In this document: positions 56,838 through 64,000 of the stretch, piece by piece
Position numbering within the stretch: the stretch's first letter is position 1
How the letters are laid out: every line of letters begins with the position of its first letter
Origin: Proteiniphilum saccharofermentans
GTDB taxonomy: Bacteria > Bacteroidota > Bacteroidia > Bacteroidales > Dysgonomonadaceae
Length of the DNA stretch: 64,000 nucleotides
Reading direction: 5' to 3'
Assembly: GCF_900095135.1 (NCBI RefSeq)
Contig: NZ_LT605205.1
Span: 2,294,001 to 2,358,000, forward strand
The notes under the pieces: generated by a model
Databases searched by the model: none
The model's input: the letters and a program-made list of their open reading frames with translations, nothing else
What the model was told of the DNA's origin: nothing
Translations under genes and position numbers: made by a program

Positions 56838-59753
56838 ATGAAAAAATCAACTAGATTCTTCGCATCAATGGTAGCTATTCTTTTCGCTACAGCCCTTCTG
56901 GCACAGGATGCGTCTTACACTTACGAAAATGTTTCCAATGACCCGATCAACACGCGTATTTATACGCTGGACAACGGACTGAAAGTGTATATGAGTGTGA
57001 ACAAAGAAACACCTCGCATACAAACCTTTATTGCTGTCCGTGTAGGTGGTAAAAATGATCCTGCCGAAACAACTGGCCTGGCTCATTATTTTGAACATCT
57101 GATGTTTAAAGGAACTGACAAGTTCGGTACATTGAATTATGAGAAAGAAAAGCCGTTGCTCGACGAAATCGAACGCCTCTTCGAAGTATATCGCAATACC
57201 ACGGATGAAGATGCACGTACGGCTATTTACCAGCAAATAGACAGTGTTTCATACGAAGCATCAAAACTGGCTATTCCCAACGAGTATGATAAACTGATGT
57301 CGGCTATCGGGGCCACGGGAACCAATGCCTACACCGGTTTCGATATGACGGTCTACACAGACGACATTCCATCGAACCAGGTGGAGAACTGGGCGAAGAT
57401 ACAGGCGGAACGTTTCCAGAATAATGTGATCCGGGGATTCCATACCGAACTCGAAACCGTGTATGAAGAGAAAAACATGTCGCTTACGCAAGACGGTCGT
57501 AAAGTCTATGAAAAAATGCTGGCAACGCTCTTCCCCCACCACCCTTATGGCACACAAACAGTGCTGGGATCGCAGGAACACTTGAAAAATCCTTCCATTA
57601 CCAATATCAAGGAGTATTACAAAACCTACTATGTACCCAATAACATGGCTATCTGCCTTGCCGGTGATTTCGATCCTGATGGGATGATAAGAGTCATCGA
57701 TGCCCATTTTGGAAATATGGAACCGAATGATAATCTGCCTCCTCTACCGGTTACTGAACAGGAAGAGCTCACAAAGCCCGTATCGGTGGAAGTCCTCGGC
57801 CTGGAAGCCGCCAACATTTCGTTGGGTTGGCGCTTCCCCGGATCGTCAAGCCAGGAGAAAGACCTGCTCGACATCATCAGCCTGATCATGAACAACGGAC
57901 AAGCCGGCCTTGTCGACCTGAACCTGATCCAACAACAGAAAGTGCTCTCAGCCTATGCCGGGCTTTACAGCATGAGCGATTACTGCGCATTTGTCATGGG
58001 TGCCAATCCCAAACAGGGACAGACGCTGGAGGAAGCCCGCGACTTGCTTCTCGGACAGATTGATAAGCTGAAGAAAGGAGAATTTTCTGAAGAACTTATT
58101 TCTGCATCGGTCAACAACCTGAAGTTAAGCCAGATGCGGCGAATAGAGAGTAATGCGGGGCGTGCCAACTGGTTCGTGAATACTTTCATCAACGGGCTGG
58201 ACTGGAAAGACCAGGTCGACCGTTTAGACCGTCTCGCACGGATCACGAAACAAGATGTGGTTAATTTTGCCAATGCCTATTTTAAAGAGAATTACGCTGT
58301 GATCTACAAACGTGAAGGCAAGGACCCCAACGAGCTGAAGATCGCCAAGCCGCAGATCACCCCTATCGTGATGAACCGCGATGCCCGCAGTGAGTTTCTA
58401 CTCGGGATACAACAGGCAGAGGTGGAACCTATCGAACCGGTATTTCTCGATTTTGAAAAAGACCTGAAGAAACTGAAAGCCAAATCGGATATCCCCGTAC
58501 TGTATAAACAAAATGTGAACAACGGCCTTTTCAGCCTGATCTACGTCTTCGATATGGGTAACAATACCGATAAAGCTATCGGTACTGCGTTCGAATACAT
58601 GAGATATCTCGGCACCTCGACCAAGTCGCCGGAAGAGATCAAAACGGCATTTTACAACCTGGCATGTTCTTTCGGGGTATATCCGGGCAGCGAGCGGGTA
58701 TATGTTATGCTTAGCGGATTAGCAGAGAACATGGACAAGGCACTGGAACTCTTTGAAGAATTGCTTGCCGATGCACAGGTGAATCCCGAAGCCTATGCCA
58801 ACCTGACTGAAGATATCCTGAAAAAGCGTAACGACGCAAAACTGAATCAGGGGCAGAACTTCAACAAATTATTGCAATATGCCATCTGGGGAGCGGATTC
58901 ACCCGACAAAAATATCCTTTCTGAGACAGAGCTCAATACCATGGATCCCGAAGAGCTGGTGGCAAGGATCAGGCAACTCAATCATTTTGAGCATCGTATC
59001 CTCTATTACGGGCCGGACAGCGATGACCAATTCCTTACCACACTCAATAGATTGCACCGCGTTCCCGCTACCCTGACCCCCGTACCGGAAGATAACCGCT
59101 TCAAACAGGAACCGGTAAAGGAGAACAAGGTATACCTTGCCAAATACGACGCCAAACAGATATATATGGCAATGGTGGCCAATGACGGGGTTGTATATGA
59201 TCCGACGATCGAACCTACCCGGGAGATGTACAATGAATACTTCAGCGGCAACATGAACTCCATTGTATTTCAGGAAATGCGGGAGTCGCGTGGCCTTGCC
59301 TATTCGGCTTATGCTTACCTGATGCCTCCCTCGAAACTGAACCGCCCCTATATCTTACGGGCTTTTATTGCTACGCAGAACGATAAGATGGACGATGCTC
59401 TGAAAGCATTTCACCAGATACTAAACGATATGCCCGAATCGGAAAATGCCTTTAATCTGGCAAAGGACGGACTCATCACCCGCCTGCGTACCGATCGTAT
59501 TATTAAGGAAAATATACTCTGGGCATATATCAACGCGCAGGATCTCGGATTAAATACCGACAGGCGCAAAGAACTGTTTAAACAGGCACAGGACATGACA
59601 CTTTCCGATGTGAAAGCATTCCAGGAAAAATGGGTGAAGGACAGAACCTATTCTTACTGTATTCTGGGCAACGAAGAAGACCTCGACCTGCAACAACTCG
59701 AGACCTATGGGCCTATCATACGGCTTTCGCAGGAGGATATTTTCGGGTATTGA
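56838..59753 (+). CDS. M16 family (insulinase/pitrilysin-like) zinc peptidase
   Basis: A 971-residue exported protease with a signal peptide (ending ALLAQ). The inverted zinc motif HYFEH is at residues 83-87, with a distal Glu in ETVYEEKNMS near residue 205. A second, non-catalytic M16 domain follows (NNGLFSLIYVFDMGNN region and a C-terminal FQEMRESRGLAYSAYAYL), giving the one-chain pitrilysin-type clam shell. It likely degrades peptides in the periplasm. It stands beside the hypothetical lipoprotein gene and is followed by a hairpin at 59773-59806. Confidence 0.94.
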   Translation: MKKSTRFFASMVAILFATALLAQDASYTYENVSNDPINTRIYTLDNGLKVYMSVNKETPRIQTFIAVRVGGKNDPAETTGLAHYFEHLMFKGTDKFGTLNYEKEKPLLDEIERLFEVYRNTTDEDARTAIYQQIDSVSYEASKLAIPNEYDKLMSAIGATGTNAYTGFDMTVYTDDIPSNQVENWAKIQAERFQNNVIRGFHTELETVYEEKNMSLTQDGRKVYEKMLATLFPHHPYGTQTVLGSQEHLKNPSITNIKEYYKTYYVPNNMAICLAGDFDPDGMIRVIDAHFGNMEPNDNLPPLPVTEQEELTKPVSVEVLGLEAANISLGWRFPGSSSQEKDLLDIISLIMNNGQAGLVDLNLIQQQKVLSAYAGLYSMSDYCAFVMGANPKQGQTLEEARDLLLGQIDKLKKGEFSEELISASVNNLKLSQMRRIESNAGRANWFVNTFINGLDWKDQVDRLDRLARITKQDVVNFANAYFKENYAVIYKREGKDPNELKIAKPQITPIVMNRDARSEFLLGIQQAEVEPIEPVFLDFEKDLKKLKAKSDIPVLYKQNVNNGLFSLIYVFDMGNNTDKAIGTAFEYMRYLGTSTKSPEEIKTAFYNLACSFGVYPGSERVYVMLSGLAENMDKALELFEELLADAQVNPEAYANLTEDILKKRNDAKLNQGQNFNKLLQYAIWGADSPDKNILSETELNTMDPEELVARIRQLNHFEHRILYYGPDSDDQFLTTLNRLHRVPATLTPVPEDNRFKQEPVKENKVYLAKYDAKQIYMAMVANDGVVYDPTIEPTREMYNEYFSGNMNSIVFQEMRESRGLAYSAYAYLMPPSKLNRPYILRAFIATQNDKMDDALKAFHQILNDMPESENAFNLAKDGLITRLRTDRIIKENILWAYINAQDLGLNTDRRKELFKQAQDMTLSDVKAFQEKWVKDRTYSYCILGNEEDLDLQQLETYGPIIRLSQEDIFGY

Positions 59754-59772
59754 CAATTTGCCTTAATGGTAA

Positions 59773-59806
59773 AATCAGGGGCTGTCCTGACGGGCAACCC
59801 CTGATT
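59773..59806. terminator. Hairpin after the M16 peptidase gene
   Basis: AATCAGGGG / CCCCTGATT stem with an inner TGTCC / GGGCA stem and a TGAC loop; it can act for both the M16 gene (+) and gcvP (-). The T tract is weak on the plus strand. Confidence 0.55.
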
Positions 59807-59981
59807 CCCTAAAAAATAATCAACATAATCTTTACATAATTTTTTCTTATCTTAGCCACAGCCTGTTCCCTTATTGTAAATTCACCCCAAATCCGGTTTT
59901 TATATCGAAATTGTTATCCAGAAAGAAACTCTCCGGCATATACCCTTTGGTTTATAATCATATCCTACAAAGAGTGAAAAA

Positions 59982-62825
59982 TTATTGCTGACAGAGGCAG
60001 GAGACCAGGTTCCTGTCGCCATAGGCATTGTCCACACGCGCAACATTCACCCAGAACTTGTTCTCGGCTACGAACGGTAGCGGATAGGCTGCTTTACTAC
60101 GCGGATATGCATGATCCCAGTCGTCCGCCGTAACCTCATACTGCGGATGTGGTGCATTCACCAACACATTGTCTTCCGCTGTATACTCACCACGCGACAC
60201 CTCTATGATCTCTTCGTGGATCTGGTTCATCACAGACACGAAACGGTCCAACTCGGCCAGGCTCTCACTTTCAGTCGGTTCTATCATCAGTGTCCCATGT
60301 ACGGGGAAAGAGAGCGTAGGGGCATGATAACCGTAATCGATCAGACGCTTGGCTATATCGGTCTCGGTAATGCCGGATACCTCTTTCAGGCTACGGCACT
60401 CAAGGATAAGTTCATGTCCTACTCTGCCTCTGGCACCACGATATACAATACCATAAGAGTCCTTCAGTTTCTCCGCCACATAATTCGCGCTAAGGATAGC
60501 GGCTTCAGTAGCTTCTTTCAGTCCTTCAGCTCCCATCATACGGATATAGGCATAGGTGATTTCTGTCACACCCGCACTACCGTAAGCCGCTCCCGAAACA
60601 GTATTTTTGTCGGTCGACATAGTCACCGGATGTCCGGGCAGGAAAGGTACAAGATGTTCGGCCACGCAGATAGGCCCTACGCCGGGACCTCCTCCTCCAT
60701 GAGGGATGGCGAACGTTTTGTGCAGGTTGAGATGGCATACATCAGCGCCGATAGTACCGGGATTGGTCAACCCCACCTGCGCATTCATATTGGCGCCGTC
60801 CATATAGACCTGTCCGCCCGCTTCGTGTATCAGGCGGCACATCTCCCTGATTTCTGTCTCGAAGATGCCGTGCGTCGACGGATAGGTGATCATATAGGCT
60901 GCCAGGTTCTCCCTGTACTGCTCTACCTTGACCCGCAGATCACCCATATCGACATTCCCGTTGGCATCGCTGGCAACCGTTACCGGCTTGAATCCGGCCT
61001 GTACTGCACTGGCGGGATTGGTTCCATGCGCCGATGCCGGGATAAGCACCACCTTGCGATGCCCTTCACCGTTACTCTCAAGGTAACTGGCAATAGTGAT
61101 CAGCCCCGCGTATTCACCTGCTGCCCCCGAATTGGGTTGGAGGCTGGTTGCGGCAAATCCTGTGATCTCCGCCAACATCTCTTCCAGTTCAGTGATCATT
61201 TGCGTATATCCTGACACCTGTTCTAAGGGTGCAAACGGATGAATACGCTGAAATCCCGCAAGTCCCAACGGTAGCAATTCAGAAGCCGCATTCAGTTTCA
61301 TGGTACATGAGCCAAGCGAGATCATGGAATGTGCCAGTGAGATATCTTTCCGTTCGAGCCGCTTGATATAACGCATCAGCTCTGTCTCAGTATGATAGCT
61401 GTTGAAAGTGGGATGAGCAAGGAAACCGGATTTCCTGAGTTGAGATTCCTTCAAACCGCTCTTTACGGGCAACTCTTCGAGCAAATACTCTTTCGAACTG
61501 CCTGCAGTCATGGCGAATGCGGCCAACAATTCATGTACCCGGTACACATTAGTGGTCTCGTCGATGCTGATTCCCACTTCACCGCTTTCGAAGTAACGCA
61601 GGTTGATATGGCGCATCTCCGTATTATCACGGATATCCTGCATAGATATACCTTCCGGCAAACTGATCTTAAGCGTATCGAAATAGCTGTTGTTTAATTG
61701 CTTATACCCCATCCCCTTTAATTCCTCACTCACATGGGTGGCGATGGAATGTATACGGCGGGCAATATTCCTGAGTCCTTCCGGGCCATGATAGACCGCA
61801 TAGAATGAAGACATGGTAGCCAGCAAAGCCTGCGCCGTACAAATATTGGAGGTGGCTTTTTCACGCTTGATATGCTGCTCGCGTGTCTGCAGTGCCATAC
61901 GAAGCGCTTCCCTGCCATACGCATCTTTGGAAATGCCTATGATACGTCCCGGCATGGAGCGTTTGTACTCATCACGAGTAGCGAAGAATGCGGCGGACGG
62001 TCCTCCGTAAAACATAGGGATACCGAAACGCTGGCTGCTTCCGAAAGCAATGTCGGCCCCCCATTCACCCGGAGGGGTGAGTATTGCCAATGCCATCAGA
62101 TCGGTAGCCACAGCCACTTTGCATTCAGCCTTATGCGCCCTTTCAGTGAAGTCGGTATAATCCTCCACATTCCCGTTACCATTGGGATATTGGATGATTG
62201 CTCCAAAGAATGGCTTATCGAAAGTAACAGTTTTATAATCACCGACAACAACCTCTATTCCTGCATAATACATTCTCGTCTTAAGCACTGCCAATGTTTG
62301 GGGAAAGGTATTCTCATCCACAAACAGCGTTTCAACTCCGTTTTTCACTTGTTCACGGCTACGAAGACCATACATCATGGTGGCCGCCTCAGCAGCGGCG
62401 GTAGCCTCGTCCAACAGGGAACTGTTGGCCAGCGGCAGTGCGGTAAGTTCGCTCACCACCGTTTGGAAGTTTAGCAATGCCTCCAGACGTCCCTGTGAAA
62501 TCTCAGCCTGATAAGGGGTATAAGAAGTGTACCATACCGGATTTTCAAAGACATTACGGTAGATCACTGCGGGAGTAACGGTATCATACCACCCCATTCC
62601 GATATAGGAAGTATAGATATCATTCAGAGATGCAATATGGGCTATCTCTTCGGCATATTCCTGCTCCGACAATGCTTTCGGCAAAGAAAGAGGCTCCTTC
62701 AAACGGATATCTGACGGAATTGTCTGGTCGATCAGCTCATCCATGGAAGAAAGATCGATTGCTTCGAGCATTTTCTGTTTATCGGCCTCGGCAATACCGA
62801 TATGTCGGTTTTTAAATTGTTCCAT
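59982..62825 (-). CDS. gcvP: Glycine dehydrogenase (decarboxylating), P protein
   Basis: PLP subunit of the glycine cleavage system; decarboxylates glycine and passes the aminomethyl group to lipoyl-GcvH. It is the single-chain form of about 947 residues with the two fused halves. The PLP lysine is in LNLHKTFAIPHGGGGPGVGP. N-terminal RHIGIAEADKQKML and GMGWYDTVTPAVI are typical. The frame is open from 62906; the ATG at 62825 (MEQFKNRHIG) is preferred, with 62834 an alternative. gcvT and gcvH are not adjacent. Confidence 0.96.
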   Translation of the reverse strand: MEQFKNRHIGIAEADKQKMLEAIDLSSMDELIDQTIPSDIRLKEPLSLPKALSEQEYAEEIAHIASLNDIYTSYIGMGWYDTVTPAVIYRNVFENPVWYTSYTPYQAEISQGRLEALLNFQTVVSELTALPLANSSLLDEATAAAEAATMMYGLRSREQVKNGVETLFVDENTFPQTLAVLKTRMYYAGIEVVVGDYKTVTFDKPFFGAIIQYPNGNGNVEDYTDFTERAHKAECKVAVATDLMALAILTPPGEWGADIAFGSSQRFGIPMFYGGPSAAFFATRDEYKRSMPGRIIGISKDAYGREALRMALQTREQHIKREKATSNICTAQALLATMSSFYAVYHGPEGLRNIARRIHSIATHVSEELKGMGYKQLNNSYFDTLKISLPEGISMQDIRDNTEMRHINLRYFESGEVGISIDETTNVYRVHELLAAFAMTAGSSKEYLLEELPVKSGLKESQLRKSGFLAHPTFNSYHTETELMRYIKRLERKDISLAHSMISLGSCTMKLNAASELLPLGLAGFQRIHPFAPLEQVSGYTQMITELEEMLAEITGFAATSLQPNSGAAGEYAGLITIASYLESNGEGHRKVVLIPASAHGTNPASAVQAGFKPVTVASDANGNVDMGDLRVKVEQYRENLAAYMITYPSTHGIFETEIREMCRLIHEAGGQVYMDGANMNAQVGLTNPGTIGADVCHLNLHKTFAIPHGGGGPGVGPICVAEHLVPFLPGHPVTMSTDKNTVSGAAYGSAGVTEITYAYIRMMGAEGLKEATEAAILSANYVAEKLKDSYGIVYRGARGRVGHELILECRSLKEVSGITETDIAKRLIDYGYHAPTLSFPVHGTLMIEPTESESLAELDRFVSVMNQIHEEIIEVSRGEYTAEDNVLVNAPHPQYEVTADDWDHAYPRSKAAYPLPFVAENKFWVNVARVDNAYGDRNLVSCLCQQ

Positions 62826-62947
62826 TTTTATCATAACACGCGCTATGGGTAAATTACTTATTATTAATCTTTTTTTCTCTTCGGGAGATGTGGAAAAACT
62901 CCACATACAAACTCAACCGGGAATCCATCGTACGAACCGGCTATAAT

Positions 62948-63595
62948 TTATTGCCCGACGAAGGGATTATTCTTTTTCTCAAATCCAATGGTAGTGGCAG
63001 GGCCGTGTCCAGAATAAACCACTGTATTGTTGGGGAGAGTAAACATCTTGGTTTCTATGCTGTTTACCAAATCCTCATAGCTTCCCCTCGGTAGGTCTGT
63101 CCTCCCTACACCGGAATAAAAGAGCAAATCCCCACCGAATACACAACCCTCTGTTTCATGATAGAATGCCACACTGCCGGGCGAATGTCCCGGGGTATGA
63201 AATACCCTAAGCGATTGATTTCCGAAAGCAACTATATCCCCTTCATTCAGATAATTACCGATCTCCGGCTTAAAATCTGCATTGCTACCGGGCAGCCCGA
63301 AAACTTGCATTTGGCCGGCTATATCTTCCAACAGGAAGAGATCGTCGGGATGGCATTGCACCCTAACATCGAATTGAGAGGCGAGCAGATTAACCCCAAA
63401 GATATGGTCAAAATGCAGGTGCGTGTTCAGTATATGCCTCACTTTAAGATTATTACTTCTAAGGTAACTGAGTAAGAGTTCCTTTTCTTCAGAATAAAAA
63501 GGAGCCGGATCGATTACCACACACTCCCTGGTCTCGTCGGATAATACATAAGTATTCACTCCCAACGGATTAAATTCAAATGTTTTTATATTCAT
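62948..63595 (-). CDS. Glyoxalase-II-like MBL-fold hydrolase
   Basis: Cytoplasmic metallo-hydrolase of about 215 residues, with the metal motif THLHFDHIFG near residue 65, an HTPGHSPGSVAFY second His, GGDLLFYSGVGRTDLPRG and a final SGHGPATT. This is the glyoxalase II-like group of thiolester or related hydrolases. The frame is open from 63655; the ATG at 63595 (MNIKTFEFNP) is favoured. A -7 match (TATTTTTG, 63662-63655) supports a start after it. Confidence 0.9.
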   Translation of the reverse strand: MNIKTFEFNPLGVNTYVLSDETRECVVIDPAPFYSEEKELLLSYLRSNNLKVRHILNTHLHFDHIFGVNLLASQFDVRVQCHPDDLFLLEDIAGQMQVFGLPGSNADFKPEIGNYLNEGDIVAFGNQSLRVFHTPGHSPGSVAFYHETEGCVFGGDLLFYSGVGRTDLPRGSYEDLVNSIETKMFTLPNNTVVYSGHGPATTIGFEKKNNPFVGQ

Positions 63596-63654
63596 GCTTA
63601 TATGTTCTTTGCTGGGAAAGTCAGCGCCCCTTCCCGTGATAATTTCATTTAGCA

Positions 63655-63662
63655 CAAAAATA
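63655..63662 (-). promoter_or_regulatory. Putative -7 element of the MBL hydrolase gene
   Basis: TATTTTTG on the minus strand, 60 nt before the favoured ATG at 63595. TCTG stands at the -33 place instead of TTTG. Confidence 0.4.
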
Positions 63663-63720
63663 ACGCTTTCTTTTGGATTAACAGAAAATTACAGACCTAT
63701 AAAGTTGCCCGAAATTACCC

Positions 63721-64000
63721 TTAACTTAACGGCAGATAGACCAGCTTTTTTGTCTGAAAAAAAGGTTCGGAGAAGTAATCTGAAAGAGATACCAGCTCAG
63801 CGGCCTTCCGGTAAGGATGCAACTCAGCCGAAAGATCCCCCCCCTTCAGGCAAATAATTCCATTGGGTAAAGCGTTGATCTGTTCCCGTGAGATATTTTT
63901 ACGGGAAATCCTGACCAGTTCGGGCAGAGGCATTACCGCCCTGCTCACAATAAAATGGTATTTCCTTTTTTCCTCTTCGACCCGGGCATGCACTGTTTCT
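63721..64000 (-). CDS. rsmG: 16S rRNA (guanine(527)-N(7))-methyltransferase RsmG, 5' end off window
   Basis: The C-terminal 90-odd residues of RsmG: ARVEEEKRKYHFIVSRAV, MPLPELVRISRKNI, LPNGIICLKGG, then the FFQTKKLVYLPLS end. RsmG methylates N7 of G527 in 16S rRNA; its loss gives low-level streptomycin resistance. The frame runs off the right edge of the window. The GTG at 63993 is internal, not a start. Confidence 0.88.
   Translation of the reverse strand, partial: ETVHARVEEEKRKYHFIVSRAVMPLPELVRISRKNISREQINALPNGIICLKGGDLSAELHPYRKAAELVSLSDYFSEPFFQTKKLVYLPLS

Noticed and set aside
60111-61214. Long open frame (367 codons) on the plus strand opposite gcvP
   Set aside because: It lies wholly inside gcvP in antisense, has no family features and mirrors the codon bias of the real gene.

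Overview
The window is about 64 kb of ordinary, gene-dense chromosome from a member of the Bacteroidota. Protein similarity and gene order fit the Bacteroidales, perhaps the Dysgonomonadaceae, but the family placement is only an impression. Supporting signs are Bacteroidota-specific families (DUF3098, DUF4332, DUF4831, Lnb/DUF4105, type B L31, the Bacteroidetes form of AMP nucleosidase), few Shine-Dalgarno sites, and repeated promoters of the form TTTG-N19-TAnnTTTG, the known Bacteroidetes consensus. I saw no rRNA, tRNA, CRISPR array, prophage or defence island. The only mobile element is one IS30-type insertion sequence between gyrA and secA.

Layout. 1-7.1 kb (+): tRNA nucleotidyltransferase (cut by the left edge), a TerC-family protein, then the run ftsX - DUF3098 - uppP - truB - queA - folK, which joins cell division, undecaprenyl phosphate recycling, tRNA modification and folate synthesis. 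7.1-11.4 kb (+): patatin-like hydrolase overlapping a GH13 amylase, prs, and a DUF4332 protein closed by a strong terminator. 11.4-12.9 kb: LMW phosphatase (-) and a YbaN-family membrane protein (+) fired by divergent promoters. 12.9-17.3 kb (-): purM - prfA - pyrF - HD hydrolase. 17.7-29.4 kb (-): TPR protein, gyrA, IS30, secA, a catalytically degenerate alkaline-phosphatase-fold protein and an Lnb-type lipoprotein N-acyltransferase. 29.6-33.2 kb (-): rpmE, serS, a 45-residue membrane protein and tilS, with pheS divergent. 34.5-36.5 kb (+): two envelope proteins (DUF4831 and a DUF3298-like lipoprotein). 36.5-46 kb: yceI, a lone sufB, ung, asnA, pyrK-pyrD, an amino-acid permease with an exported methyltransferase, and an XRE regulator beside an 800-nt AT-rich gene desert. 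46-50 kb: exported glutathione peroxidase, holA, amn, an HsdR_N-domain protein, panB. 50-64 kb: a FadL-like outer membrane protein with a Trp/Tyr-rich secreted partner, a PhnP-like hydrolase, SPOR and DUF4382 lipoproteins, an M16 peptidase, gcvP, a glyoxalase-II-like hydrolase and the end of rsmG.

Most of this is core metabolism, translation and envelope biogenesis, and I found no clear new multi-gene system. The points most worth a second look are: the pseudo-phosphatase between lnb and secA; the Trp/Tyr and Ser/Arg low-complexity exported protein; the orphan HsdR_N nuclease-like protein; the lone sufB with a small overlapping upstream ORF and two competing leader hairpins; the AT-rich desert next to the XRE regulator; and several families of short word-like intergenic repeats used again and again across the window.
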